Part shown: piece by piece, positions 31,462 through 43,080 of the stretch
Position numbering within the stretch: the first letter of the stretch is position 1
Layout of the letters: each line of letters begins with the position of its first letter
NCBI RefSeq assembly: GCF_033118175.1
Contig: NC_083696.1
Span: forward strand, 41,587,001 to 41,651,000
Length of the DNA: 64,000 nucleotides
Reading direction: 5' to 3'
Origin: Dama dama
Taxonomy: Eukaryota > Chordata > Mammalia > Artiodactyla > Cervidae
Made by a program: the position numbers and the translations under genes
Notes under the pieces: generated by a model
The model's input: only the letters and a program-made list of their open reading frames with translations
Database searches by the model: none
Told to the model about the DNA's origin: nothing

Positions 31462-31995
31462 CAGGGCCGTGCAAGTGCCCTGAGGCTTGCTCTCTGAGCT
31501 TGCCTGCCTCCTCCTCCACCCAGTGCCTCAAGAGTCACAGAGCTCCCGAGTCTCACTGAAGGAGACTCTGGGGAGCTAGGCCCCTGGCAGACCACCAGCT
31601 GGAAATGTTCCCTGAGTTGGCAGGAGGAGGGAGCCTGTGGAGTTGGCAAGCTCTGGACAAACCAAGATTAGTGAGGAATACGGTGCTTGCTCACCTGGCA
31701 TGGCTCATTACCCAGCCTTAATCTGGGTAATTTCTCTCTCTTTTTTTTTTTTTTGCACCAAGATTTGGAGGGAGCCGTGTAGCCCTGTGGAGTAATGGGG
31801 GTCATTCAGCAATAGAAAGTCAAAGCTTGGGATGGTGTTGTGGGGGGAGGGGAGGATGTATCCCTCCCTTATTTCATCACTCCCCCTAGGTAAATGACCA
31901 GGTAAGAGGAAAGAAAATGACATATTCCTGCCTCAAGGAATTTGGTGGGACAGATGGGCATATACTCAAGGCGAAGTGCTGGGAAATGGGAAGGT

Positions 31996-32010
31996 GGGGG
32001 GGGGGGGGGG
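31996..32010. repeat. G15 homopolymer
   Basis: An uninterrupted run of 15 G. It is able to form G-quadruplex-like structures and is hard to sequence accurately. Confidence 0.95.
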
Positions 32011-32479
32011 CTCGCTACAGATACAGCCCTGGAGAACTGGTCACCCAACTAGAGGGAGACGTCAGGGAAGGCTTCCTGGGAGAGGTGATGCAGCAGCAGT
32101 ACTTTGTCCTGGGGAGGAGAAAATGGTGCTCCAGGCCAAGAGACAGAGAGTGAGATTAGCTAAGGAAAGCCTGCCTCCCAACCTAAAGGACTCCAGCTCA
32201 AGGAAGGATCCTGAAGACGGCATCGTGGGCTTGGAGGGCACGGCAGGAGGGCACGCAGAGCTGGCATTCTCTGACAGCCGTGTTCCTCATGGGCAGGACT
32301 AAGGGACAGAGAAGGCTCTCGAGAAGGGGAGGGAATGTCACATAGGGAGGAGAGGGCTGCCCAGGGCCCCTCGACTACAGACCTGCAGACGGGGAGGCTT
32401 CCCCCACCCCCACCACTCCCCATGCGTGAAAAGCAACAGTAGCCAGCGCTGATGGAGTGGTTCTAAGCGCCTCCTATGG

Positions 32480-32640
32480 ATGAACTCGTGCATCTGCACA
32501 GAGGCCCTTGAGATAGAAGCCATGGTTATTGCAGACCAGGAAACCGAGGCCGAGCTGTTACTCAGGGTCACACGGCTAGCTCGAGGGAGCAGGCATCTGA
32601 TCCCCACACAGTGTGCCCTAGGGTCCGCGCTCTTAGCCCT
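32480..32640 (-). repeat. MIR SINE
   Basis: Minus-strand copy: 'accaggaaaccgaggccgag' and 'actcagggtcacacggctag'. Confidence 0.75.
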
Positions 32641-33609
32641 GGAGGTGCGGCGGCGGGAGTGAACCTGCTGCCTGGCAGCCATCGAGCAGGCACTGCACAT
32701 GCTCGCCTCCACGTCGGAACCCTCCACCCTCCTGACGAGTCTTCTCTATTCAAGTCCCCAGTCTCCTCCTTGCCTGTGATTGCAGACCCTCCAGCAGAGG
32801 TGAGGCGGTAGAGACAATCGTCCCTGGTGGCAGGATACGGGGATACTATCATCTGTAGCATTTGCTGATTTCCACGGTGTGCGTATTTCCACCCTGGCCA
32901 CTTTCAGCTATCACTCTGACATCAATCGGCTTGTAAAACTCCTGAAAATCTCACCATCAGCTCTCAACACAGGCCACCTCCAGCTCTTCAGTGCAATAGC
33001 CCTCCTTCTTCCCGACACTGCCTGAAGCCACACTCCCCTCCAACACCCCCATCTCCTTTCCCCTGCCACCTCTCAGCGCGTCTGATTAGACTAGATTCAC
33101 ATAAACGGGTGTGCTTTGAAAGTTCTCATCTTGGGAGGTTTGAAAACGGTTTTATTTCCTCCACTCTAAAAGAAATAATAATAAAAGATTCATGGAGTGC
33201 TTCCCACTATAATCATTTCCAGGAAGGGACCTTGGTGATTTAGTTCAAATCTTGGTTTTATGGATACAGAAAGTCCGCCCAGGAGTGGAGGTTCTGATGG
33301 GAAGGCTCAGAGCGGGTAGCTCACAGCCATGGAGAATAGCCAGGTTTTAGGACTCCTGTTGCCCCACTCTTCCTTGTGACATATCTCAGCACTGTTCCAG
33401 GTTCCATAGAGGTGATGCAAGGCAGATGAGAGAAGAACGCAAGATGGAGTTTGGCTTTGCCATACACCAGCCTGTGGCTTTGCGCCAGTATCTTAAACAC
33501 TTTGAGCCTGATCTTTATCATTAAAAAATGTAGACCTTATTAATACTCTCCCTCTGCAGCTTTCAAGGGTGTGTGGAGACCAAAGAAGATAAATGGGTAG
33601 CAGAGTACA
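32641..33609. other. Intergenic unique DNA
   Basis: No clear element. About 33220-33290 looks like a small diverged SINE remnant. Confidence 0.45.
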
Positions 33610-33754
33610 TCTAAGGGAAGGAAATACAAATGGCTCTTAAATGTATATAATGATGTTCGATCACACTCAAAATAAGAGAAATGTAAATTAAAATTACTCT
33701 GGTAAATAATGTTTTCCTATCAGATTGGCAAGGGTCCAAAAATTTGATAACATG
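33610..33754 (+). repeat. Old L1 (L1M-type) ORF2 tail, split
   Basis: Old L1 in sense ('caaataataagagaaatgta'-like order with 'cagattggcaagggtccaaa'); interrupted by a Bov-tA. Confidence 0.65.
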
Positions 33755-33960
33755 TGAGTGAAGTGGCTCAGTCGTGTCTGACTCTTTGCGACCCCATGGA
33801 CGGTAGCTTACCAGGCTCCAAAGTCCATGGCATCTTCCAGGCAAGAATATTGGAGTGGGCTGCCATATCCCTCTCCAGGGGATCTTTCCGGACCAGGGAT
33901 CGAACCCGGGTATCCTGCATTGCAGAGAGATGCTTTACTGTCTGAGCCACTAGAGAAGCC
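33755..33960 (-). mobile_element. Bov-tA SINE inside old L1
   Basis: Full-length, close to consensus on the minus strand. Confidence 0.93.
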
Positions 33961-34003
33961 CCTAAATGGTGAAGTTGTAAGGAAAAACTACTCTCATATT
34001 TCT

Positions 34004-34098
34004 TGTGCGTGCGTGCTAAGTCAGTTGCCATTTCCTTACATCTTACATCTCCTGCATTGGCAGGTGGCTTCTTTACCACCAGTGCCCCATGGGAAGCC
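34004..34098 (-). mobile_element. Bov-tA SINE with internal deletion, 13-bp target duplication
   Basis: Only the outer parts remain (about 95 bp); the middle, from the tail side to 'ttgccatttcctt', is gone. ctctcatatttct at 33991-34003 and 34099-34111 is its target duplication. Confidence 0.88.
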
Positions 34099-34111
34099 CT
34101 CTCATATTTCT

Positions 34112-34580
34112 CATGGGAAGGTAAAGTGTGTAATCTCCATGGAGGTCAACTGGCAGTAGCTATCAACACTGTAAATATGCATATCTTCTGACCTAGCAAT
34201 TCCACTTTTGGGAATTGGGGCCTACAAATATACTTGTGTAAGTACAACAGGTCTACATTTACGGTATTTGTTGTAGTGCTGTTTGCAGTGGGAAAAGATT
34301 TGAAACAACATAGATGTCTCCGTAAGAGACTACGGTTGTTCTATATGGTGGAGTATTATACAACTGTAAAAAGGAAAGAGGAAAATGCTTTGTATTGTGA
34401 AGGTATATTGTGAAGCTCTGGAAGGATCTCTGAGGGTCTAAGAATAGTGGTCACCTGCGTGTGTGTATGGAGGTGTGGTGAGGCTGGCTTCTGGTAGGGC
34501 AGGAGATGGATAACAGGGAGAGTCATTGTTTGCCTCTTAAACATATAATTTTAATTTTTTGAACAATGTGAGTGTGTTAA
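34112..34580 (+). repeat. Old L1 (L1M-type), continuation
   Basis: Resumes with 'gacctagcaattccactttt' and reaches a 3' UTR-like end ('catataattttaatttttt'). Confidence 0.75.
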
Positions 34581-34629
34581 CAGTGCATGCCTGGAAATTA
34601 AAGATAGTTTGGTAAGCTTTAAAGCACTG

Positions 34630-34720
34630 TGTTCATGCTAGTTACTTGGACTATTACCTGGGTTTTACTGATATAAAAATGACCTAAGTCGCATAGCTAG
34701 GACTGGAGTGTGCAGTGGGG
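34630..34720 (-). repeat. MIR-like fragment
   Basis: 'ataaaaatgacctaagtcgc' and 'atagctaggactgga' fit a diverged MIR on the minus strand. Confidence 0.4.
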
Positions 34721-35097
34721 TGGTGGTATAAAAGGAGTTGAAGTGGGGGGTCTTGAGGTCATAAGTGTTCCTTTGTGTTTTAGAGGATAGCTATTGGTGG
34801 GCGTGGCATAGTGGGTTGGGAAGTTGGTGATGAGGACTGAGGTTCCCACCCAGATGGATCAGATCGGTGGTTGTTGGTCACAGCTGAGCTGTCTCATGCA
34901 CACAGCGTGCAGCTCACTGGGGTGTTGGTGCAAGGCTCCACAGTCGGCCCAGGAGTGTGGGCTCCAAAGCTCTGGCTGAGAGGGGCAGGCGGGGCTGGAG
35001 AAGAGCTTCCTTGCTGAGCTCTTCCCAAGTGCTGGGCAGGGGTCTGAGTCTACCACCTGCTTAGCCCCCCGGCATTAACCCTTCAAACCCTCTCCCC
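34721..35097. other. Intergenic unique DNA
   Basis: Nothing recognised. Confidence 0.45.
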
Positions 35098-35230
35098 AGA
35101 GACTTCCCTGGTGGTCCAGTGGCCAAGACTCTGTGTTCGAAATGCAGGGCGCTTGAGTTTGATCCCTGGTCAGGGAACTAAGATTCCAGGTGCCACAACT
35201 AAGACCCAGCACTGCCAAATAAATAAATAG
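35098..35230 (+). mobile_element. CHR SINE
   Basis: Sense copy from 'gacttccctggtggtccagt' to an (AAAT)n-type end. Confidence 0.9.
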
Positions 35231-35257
35231 TCAATGTGACTAACACGTTCACTTTTT

Positions 35258-35412
35258 CAAGCTTCCCTCGTGGCTCAGATGGTAAGGAATCTGCCTGCAA
35301 TACAGGAGACCCTGATCCAATTCCTGGTTCGAGAAGATCCCCTGGAGAAGGAGCGTGGAGGGCTCTAGTCCATGGAGTTGCAAAGAGCTGGACTTGACTA
35401 AGTGACTAACAA
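35258..35412 (+). mobile_element. Bov-tA SINE with internal deletion
   Basis: The head and the tail are intact, but the segment that normally reads ccactccagtattcttg is missing. Confidence 0.9.
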
Positions 35413-35479
35413 CAAATAAATAAATATTAAAAAAATCCTCTCCCCAATCTTCTTTCACATCTTGAAGCAGAGGTGGGTA

Positions 35480-35600
35480 CTGTGGTTATCTCCATTTTAC
35501 AGATGGTAAGACTGAGGCCCCAGAAGGTCAAGCACTGTATCCAAGGCACAGTGGTGGTGGGGCTGGACTCTGACTCCAGTCTGGTGGTGCGGAACTGGTC
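35480..35600 (-). repeat. MIR SINE
   Basis: 'ctccattttacagatggtaa' and 'ccaaggcacagtggtggtgg' read as MIR on the minus strand. Confidence 0.75.
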
Positions 35601-35762
35601 CCCTCGACTACTATGGGAAATGGTCTCTTGGGAGAAGACCCTTGGCTTCCTTGCTTTCTCCCTAGTACTGCCCCTAACCTCAACCCTCTTTGCCCCTCCT
35701 CCCTCTGTCCCTGGATTTAACCCCACCACTGGATCTGCTAAGGCACCCCTGACTTTCTGTTC

Positions 35763-35955
35763 TGCTGCGCTCAGCTGCTCGGTCATGTTCAGCTCTTTTG
35801 TGACCCTGTGGACTCTAGCCCACCAGGCTCCTCTGTCCATGGAATTTCTCAGGGAAGAATACTGGAGTGGGTTTCCATCTCCTTCCCAGGGATTGGGATC
35901 GAACCTGCTGTGTCTCCTGCATTGACAGGCGGATTCTTTACCGCTTAGCCACCAG
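35763..35955 (-). mobile_element. Bov-tA SINE
   Basis: Minus-strand copy, with the head ending gccaccag at about 35955. Confidence 0.92.
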
Positions 35956-36094
35956 GTGGGGATAAACATCACCAGCAGGAGGGCTCTTTGTTTCTACTGG
36001 ATCTCATTTCAGGAGCACAGCATGGGCATCATCCCAGGGCTGCTCTGTCCCATATTCTGTTGCTTCTGTCTCTCCTCTCGGAGGGGCATTGAGC

Positions 36095-36345
36095 GTCCCC
36101 CGCCCCTTTATAATATCGCTGACATCCCAGAAACAAATCTGAGCAGACAGAAGCCTCTTGTCAATTAGAATGAGGCAAGGGCCTTGCTATCTGTGGCGGG
36201 ATCTGGCAGGGAGGCGGGGCTGCCCCGCAAAGTGCGACCATCATGTCTCCAATTAAAGTTGTGAGGATTCATCTTCTAACCAAGCCCCTTTCAGAAATTG
36301 ACATTTATTAGGTTGTCAAAGCTGATTTTTCTCTTTGGCCCTTTT
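36095..36345. promoter_or_regulatory. Candidate conserved non-coding element
   Basis: Repeat-free unique segment with homeodomain-type cores (GTCAATTAG near 36160, CCAATTAAAG near 36250), GC-box-like CGGGGC words and TTATTAGG. It lies between SINEs in otherwise invaded DNA. Candidate only. Confidence 0.35.
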
Positions 36346-36429
36346 CTGCCCCCAACTGTGTGTGTGTGTTTGTACAAACACGCATGCAACTGAATACCTA
36401 TTTTTAAAAAATTAAAGGTGTAGTATTCA

Positions 36430-36650
36430 GGGACTTCCCTGGTGGTTCAGTGGTTAGGACTCTGTGCTCCCAATGCAGGGGCCACGGATTCAATCCCTGG
36501 TCAGGGAACTAAAATTCCACATGCTGCAACAAAATACCTCTGTGCCTAGGACTCAAAGATCCTGCAGGTCACAATGAAGCTCCCACGTGCCACAGTGAAA
36601 CTCCCACATGCTGCAACTAAGATCCGGCACAGCCAAATAAATAAATACGT
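36430..36650 (+). mobile_element. CHR SINE, long variant
   Basis: Sense copy from 'acttccctggtggttcagtg' through 'ggcacagccaaataaataaa', with a duplicated middle ('gctcccacgtgccacagtga'). Confidence 0.88.
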
Positions 36651-37031
36651 GTTTAGAACAAAAGCTTCAGATGAGCCTTGCATTCATTTAGTGAAAAAAA
36701 AAAAAGTGGCATTCAAACCTACTGGACATTTGGCTTCTTGGTTCCTAACAGAGTGGAAGGCAGAGGGCCTGTGGGGAGGGGCAGGCCCCATAGAGGAGGA
36801 GGCATCATTTGGGGATGATGTTAGCCTCCTGTAGAGACAAAGGACTTTAGACATGCTCCATCCTACAGCCCTGAAAATTTTTCTCCTCCATGTGCCCCCC
36901 AAACCTGGAATTCCTCCACTGGGGAATTACTCCTGTGAATATAAAGTGAAATAGGGGTCCCTACAAAGGAAATGCATTAAATAACTAACATCCCAGAAGC
37001 ACAGAATTCAGAGCCTGAAGGTAGTTTTATC
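36651..37031. other. Intergenic unique DNA
   Basis: Nothing recognised. Confidence 0.45.
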
Positions 37032-37044
37032 TTCTCTTGTAGAG

Positions 37045-37262
37045 GGGGCTTCCCTGGTGGTCAGATGGTAAAGAATCTGCCTTCCGTGTGGGAGACCTGG
37101 GTTCGACCCCTGGGTTGGGAGATCACCTGCAGAAGGGAATGGCAACCCACTCTAGTGTTCTTGCCTGGAGAATCCCATGGACAGAGGAGCCTGGTGGGCT
37201 ACAGTCCATTGGGTCACAAAGAGTCAACACGACTGAGCGACTAACACTTTCTTTCAACACTT
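37045..37262 (+). mobile_element. Bov-tA SINE with 13-bp target duplication
   Basis: Near-consensus sense copy. ttctcttgtagag flanks it at 37032-37044 and 37263-37275. Confidence 0.94.
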
Positions 37263-37354
37263 TTCTCTTGTAGAGAGAAAGCTGAAGTCTGGGAAGGCTG
37301 AGGGATTTACCCCAGATCACTTGTCACCCACATCCTCTGACTCCAAGCTCAGTG

Positions 37355-37555
37355 TTTGTGTGTGTGCTCAGTCATGTCTTTGCAACCCCATAGACTGTAG
37401 CCCACCAGGCTTCTCTGTCTATGGGATTTTCCCAGCAAGAATACTGGAGTGGGTTGCCATTTTCTCCTTCAGGGGATCTTCCTGACCCAGGGATCGAAGC
37501 CATACCTCGTAAGTTGGTAGATGGATTCTTTACCCCTGAGCCAGCAGGGAAGCCC
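37355..37555 (-). mobile_element. Bov-tA SINE with 12-bp target duplication
   Basis: Minus-strand copy. ccaagctcagtg flanks it at 37343-37354 and 37556-37567. It forms an inverted pair with 37045-37262, about 90 bp away. Confidence 0.94.
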
Positions 37556-37567
37556 CCAAGCTCAGTG

Positions 37568-38209
37568 GGATGTAGTTTATCAGATCAGTTTTCTTTGGTG
37601 ACTAGAGGGGGGCTGGCTGTATGTAGGCCCTGTCCCCCAAATGAGGGAAGACCGAGGAGGCAGGTAGGATGGAGTGTGATGGAGAAAAGGTATAGAAAAG
37701 CAAGAACAATGTGATGAACATTTTGCTATGTCATATTCTTTCTAATTGTATGTGTTGTCATTTTCATTTTATTCATTTTGAACTTATGATTCATGACACC
37801 ACAGGCAGCTCTATAGTGGCGAGCTGGGCCTGGCTTTCTTTGAGACTGTCTTCATTCCCCATCACTACCTTTGCTATTTTTGCCATAATTTTAGTCCACT
37901 TTTATTAATATGCCATACTATTTTTCCTTAAATGAACTCCTTTTCAACTTTATTTATTTAAAAATGAAGCTTTGTTTTACTATTGTGCAAGGAAAACCAG
38001 TTATCACTTGCCAGAAATAGATGGTAATTATCAAAATAAATATAATGAGATCAAAACAAGGTTATTAAAATTTAGTTAGCTGCCTTTCCTGCCAAAAGCC
38101 CTTAGCCTGAGGCCTGTTTTTTCTTAATAAAGAGGAAAATTAGCAAGTGTTGGAGAGGCATTACAACCCTGCTGGCCCCAGATGAGACCTTCTTGAGGTA
38201 ACCAGGATC
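37568..38209. other. Intergenic AT-rich DNA
   Basis: No element recognised; AT-rich part at about 37700-38080 could be an old LINE remnant. Confidence 0.4.
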
Positions 38210-38536
38210 TGTGTTACTTTCCTAAGGTTGCGGCAAAGTGGGTGGCTTAAAGCAACAGAAATTTGTCATCTGACAGTTCCGGAGACCAGAAGTCCCAAAT
38301 CAAGATGTCAGCAGGGCTGTGTTCTCTTCTGAAATTGTAGGGGAGAGTCTTCCCTTGCCTCTTAGAGCTGCTGGTGGCTGGCTGGTCACCCCTGTTCTTT
38401 GGTCTGTCACTGCGTCACCGTCGTCTCTGCCTTTGAGGTCATCTGGTCTCCTCTCAGTATCTCTGTCTCCCATGGGCGTCTTATAAGGACAACAGTCGTG
38501 CTGCATCGGGGTCCATCCTACTTCAGTTTGAGCTCA
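38210..38536 (-). repeat. MLT1 LTR (ERVL-MaLR), split by CHR
   Basis: The order 'gtgggtggcttaaagcaaca', 'cagttccggagaccagaagt' and 'tataaggacaacagtcgtgc' is the MLT1 LTR read on the minus strand; continues at 38721. Confidence 0.75.
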
Positions 38537-38720
38537 TCTCTTTATTTATTTATTTGGCTGCATTGGGTGTTAGTTGTGGCACATGGGACCTTTCATTGTG
38601 GTGCACAGACTTTCTCCTCGTGGCTCATGGACTTAGTTGCTCTCTGGCAAGTGGGATCGAATGTGTGTCTCCGACATTGCAAGGCGGAGACTTAATCACT
38701 GGACCACCAGGGAAGTCCCG
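38537..38720 (-). mobile_element. CHR SINE inside MLT1
   Basis: Minus-strand copy, ending 'ctggaccaccagggaagtcc'. Confidence 0.9.
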
Positions 38721-38850
38721 GTATGATCTTGTCTTAACTAACTACATCAGCAATAACCCCACTTCCAAGTCAGGCCGCACTCTGAGGTCCTGAGGGTTAG
38801 GACATCGATGTGTCTTTTTGGGAGACACAATTCTTTCCATTACAGGGTCT
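38721..38850 (-). repeat. MLT1 LTR, continuation
   Basis: Resumes with 'aataaccccacttccaagtc', 'tgaggtcctgagggttagga' and 'gagacacaattc', the other half of the LTR. Confidence 0.75.
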
Positions 38851-40759
38851 TTGAAAGAGAATCGAAAAAGGAGAACCACATGATTGACCATCATGTGGTC
38901 AATGCCATTGAATGCCTATTCAAGGGTCAGCAGTGGAACTTCACCCACAAGTAGGGAAATAATGCATTAAGGGTGGGTGGGAAGGCTGTGAGGTGCCCCC
39001 TGCTTCTCCTTCTGGGTGGAGGAACAAGGGATCTGCTTAGCTTTCAGGAGCAGGTGGTGTTCTTGAGGTCTAAATGGCCTTTGATAAGTCAACTCTGGGC
39101 CCAGTAGGTGCCCCAGGGTCAGGGTGGGTGAATTTTATAGAGGACACTCAACCGTTCCCCTACCCCCAGCGCCAGGGATATAAAATTAGCATCACGGAAA
39201 CCTCCTTGTAAGCAGTCAAAGTTTACTGAAATCCTATTGAGTGCAATGCCCCGTGGTTTCGGAAGTGGCCTGGGAGTGTCTGGTCTCCTGGACCCGCCAC
39301 TGGGTAGCACTGGGCAGGACAAATGGGAAGGGCAAAATGGGCGGGTGAGTTGGGTGGGGCGGGAAGGGGTGTTAGATGCTATGGCTTCTAGGATGGAGAG
39401 GAAGCTGCAGGCCCAGAGATTTTCCCAGAGACACGGGTAGCAGAACTGTATTGGGTACCACACCATGAGCGGAAGTGGAGAAATAGCTGAAGCTCTACTG
39501 TGTGGAGGAGGGGGAGACAGACAGCTGTTCTGCCAGGCGGTGACAGTGCTAAGGAGAAAAATATAGCATGCTAAGAGGCCAGGGAAGAAGGTTCGTGGCA
39601 GACAGCAACAGGCATAGAGGTGGAACAGCAGAGGCCAGTGGGGCTGGAGCAGAGCGACCAGGAAGAAAGAAGCAGGAAAGGAAGGTAAGAGGTTGGCAGG
39701 GGTGGGGGGTTGTACCAGGTCTTGAGGGGGCTGGTGATTCCATGCTGGTGAAGATGTTGTATTTTATCCTAAGTGTCAAGGCAGGATTCTGAGCGGAGAA
39801 GTCAGTCATCTGACAAATTTCAAAGAGATCACTCCACTGCTGTGTTGAGAATTGACTCAGGCAAGCAGAGCAGTAAGCTTGAGCAGTAAGTAACCCCGAT
39901 GAGGTGATGCTGGTGTCAACCATGGTGATGGCAGGAAGGTGATGGTGAGTGGTGAGAAATGACTGGATTCTGGATACTCTTTGAAAGTAGATCCAGTGAG
40001 ATATCCTGATTGGATGAGTGATGAGAGAGACACATCTAGGTGGGCTCCAAGGTGTTGAGGCCTGAGCTGCTGGGAGGATGGGATTGCGGTTTCTGGAGAT
40101 GGACAAGGCTGTAGCCTGTGTGGGCCTGGAGGGAAGATCAGGGGTAGGTTAAGGTGAAGATGGGACTTTCAAGTGAAGATGCTGAGTGGACAGATGCAAA
40201 CATGAGCTGGAAACTTAGGGAGGAGTCTGGGCTGGAGATAGAAGTTTATGTTAGTTAGCAGCATTTAGACGGCATTTTAAAGCCATGAGACAACGAGATC
40301 ACTTAGAATGTGGGTGTTTATTAAAAAAGACAAGAGACAAGAAGGAGAAGGATTGATCTCTGGGGCGCTGCAATCAGAAAGGCTATGAGGATAGATCAGC
40401 AAAGATAGCAGAGAGGGGGCAGCTGGGGAGCTGAGAGAAGCACCAGGAGAGAGACTGGTTGTCCTGGAAGCCTTGGGAAGCCTGTGTTTTGAGAAGCGGG
40501 TGGTCCATTGGTTACTGCAGTGTTGCTGATGGGTAGGACACGGTCTTAGGAGGAGAGGCAGAACAGCAGATCCAGTGGTGGGAGCCCCTGGAACCCTCTC
40601 CTGGTCACTTCCCTTTTCTCAGAGAAATAAGAATCACAGTTGAGGGGGGAGGTGGGAGGGGGTGATGTTGGAAGTTTGAAGATAGGAAAGAAAGTGGACT
40701 CAGGAAGGGACGTAGTGTTTGTGCCAAGGTCACCTTGACAGGTAGCAACTCCAGAATTT
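38851..40759. other. Long interval, probably includes an old unnamed repeat
   Basis: About 39560-40500 (for example 'cacatctaggtgggctccaa', 'agcatttagacggcatttta') resembles an old mammalian interspersed repeat that I cannot name. The rest appears unique. Confidence 0.4.
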
Positions 40760-40858
40760 CTTTTTTTTTTTTTAAATTTTTTATTTTTTAATTGGAGGAA
40801 AATTGCTTTATAATGTTGTGTTGGTTTCTGCCATACAACAATGCAAATTAGCCATAAT

Positions 40859-40862
<4 letters not shown>

Positions 40863-40900
<38 letters not shown>
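40863..40900. repeat. (TG)n(TA)n microsatellite
   Basis: About 13 TG units followed by TA units, within the L1 3' UTR. Confidence 0.95.
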
Positions 40901-40901
<1 letters not shown>

Positions 40902-41163
40902 CTCCCCTCCTCCTTGAGCCTCCCTCCCCTCTCCCTATCCCACCCCTCTAGACCATCACAGAACACCAGGCTTGAGTCCCTGTGTTATATAGCAACTTCT
41001 CACCAGCTGTCTATTTTACACTCAGTATTGTGCATATGTCGATGCTATAGTCTGCATTTGTCCCACTCTCTCCTTCCCCCACTGTGTCCACAAGTCCGTT
41101 CTCTACATCTGTGTCTCCATTCCTTCCTTAAAAATAGTTTCCTCAATACCATTTTCTTAGGTT

Positions 41164-41165
<2 letters not shown>

Positions 41166-41211
<46 letters not shown>
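41166..41211. repeat. (AT)n microsatellite
   Basis: About 23 uninterrupted AT units, likely polymorphic and able to extrude hairpins. Confidence 0.95.
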
Positions 41212-41214
<3 letters not shown>

Positions 41215-41790
41215 AAAATACGACATTTATTTTTCTCTTTCTGACTTACTTCAGTCTGTATAACAGGTTCTAGGTTCATCCACCTCACTAGATCTGATTC
41301 AAATCTGCTCTTTTATATGGCTGAGTAATATTCCATTGTGGATATGCACCACATCTTCTTTATCCATTCATCTGTAGATGGACATCTAGGTTGCTTCCAT
41401 GTCCTGGCTGAAGTAAACAGTGGTGTAAGGAACATTGGGATACATGTATCTTTTAGAACTGTGGTTTTCTTAGGGTATATGCCCAATACTGGGATTTCTG
41501 GATCGTATGGCAGATTTATTCCCAGTTGTTTTTTTTAAGGAATTTCCATACTGTTCTCCATAATGACTGTATTGGTTTACATTCCCGCCAACAATATAGG
41601 AGGGTTCCCTTTTCTCCACATCCTCTCCAAAATTTATTGTTTGTATATTTTATCATGATGGCCATTCTGACTGGTGTGAGGTGATACCTCACTGTAGTTT
41701 TGATTTGCATTTCTCTAAAAATTAGTGATGTTGAGCATCTTTTCCCATGTTTATAGGACATCTGTCTGTCTTATCTGGAGAAATGTCTGT

Positions 41791-42244
41791 TTTAAAGAAG
41801 GTAGGGGATGAAGAGTTGGTCAGAAGAGGAGCTTAACAGTGAACCTGCAAAGCACCCACACAAAGCTGAGAAACTTCAGTCGTCCAGGTCAGAGGGAAGG
41901 GGAGCTGAAGGGGGAGAAAAATAAGGCCAACTTCTCAGAACCCCCAGGTAGGTCTTACATAAGTAGGGGATGGGGAGGAAGAGGCTTTCAGGCCAGCCAA
42001 ACCATACAGCTGAGAACCAGCCATCCTCTCGTCACCCGCTGTTTGCAGCCACCGGAAATGCGGCTTGTGGGGTGAGAAGGAAGGGGTGGGACTACATAGA
42101 GGGCACCAGGTGAGCCCCAGGTGACGTGGTGGCCACGCCCCTCATCTGTCAGGACGAGAAACTCCTGAGACCCCTTCTGCTTGCTCCCTCCCCTCTTAAA
42201 GTGCCAGGTCAGACATTTAGGCAGGTTCTTCTTAGAGCATAGTT
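41791..42244. other. Intergenic unique DNA
   Basis: Contains ACCGGAAATGCGG near 42052 (an ETS-like core). Nothing else recognised. Confidence 0.4.
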
Positions 42245-42310
42245 TGCATTTTTATTTTTAATTTTAATTGTATCTTATTGAAGTATAGTTGATTTACTAT
42301 GTTGTGGACC
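42245..42310 (-). repeat. L1 3' end fragment
   Basis: 'ttattgaagtatagttgatt' is an L1 3' terminus on the minus strand. Confidence 0.6.
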
Positions 42311-42339
42311 TACATCTCTAAATATCTAACCTAACATTT

Positions 42340-42880
42340 GGCTAACCTAAATGTCTACCAACAGAGGAATGGATATAAAAGATGTGCTGCATATATACAA
42401 TGGAGTATCACTCAGCCATAAAAAGAATAAAATAATGCCATTTGCAGCAATATGGATGGACCTAGAGAGGATCATCCTGAAGGAAGTAAGTCAGAGAAGG
42501 AGAAATATCATTTGACATCACTTATATGTGGACTTTAAAAAGAAACGACACTAATGAACTTATTTACAAAACAGAAGCAGATTCACAGACTTAGAGAAGG
42601 AACTTTTGGTGGCCAGAAGAAGAACCGGGGGGAAGGGATAGTTAGGGAGTTCAGGATCGCCATGTACGCACAGTTGTGTTCACAGCGGATGACGACAAGG
42701 TCCTGGGGTCCAGCACAGCGAACTCTGCTCACTGTTATGCGGCAGCCTGGCGGGGAGGGGAGTTTCGGGGAGAATGCATGCGTGTGTATGAATAGCTGAG
42801 ACCCTCTGCTGTCCACCTGAATCTACCACAACATTGTTCATCAGCTGCTTCCCAACAGAAAATAAAAGTACCTTAACTAA
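42340..42880 (+). mobile_element. Older L1 3' region
   Basis: Sense L1: 'gaggaatggatataaaagat', 'aatatggatggacctagaga' and a 3' end at about 42870. Confidence 0.85.
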
Positions 42881-43080
42881 TTAAACACACACACAAAGTT
42901 CAGACATGAGAGTAATCATCTTGGGCTGTGACCTTCTTGCAAAGATGTTGCCACGATACAACATATTCCTGGAACTCCTTTTTGAGAAACCCAACTGAGC
43001 CTGTGACACGCAGTTCTCTGTGGGGGTCACTCTTTGCATTTCAAGGGTAGACTGGATTTCTGGAAACAGCCTAAAGTCAT

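Larger units (their letters stand above)
31251..32479. other. Intergenic DNA with minor fragments
   Basis: Mostly unique. It holds a 40-bp Bov-tA head (31421-31461), a T15 run at about 31740 and a G15 run. Confidence 0.45.
40760..41790 (-). mobile_element. L1, 5'-truncated
   Basis: Minus strand: T-rich 3' end at 40760, ruminant L1 3' UTR ('ttggaggaaaattgctttat'), then an ORF2 tail to about 41790. Two microsatellites lie inside it. Confidence 0.9.

Noticed and set aside
37045..37120. tRNA gene-like A and B boxes at the heads of Bov-tA and CHR SINEs
   Set aside because: They are tRNA-derived promoters of SINEs; no complete cloverleaf.
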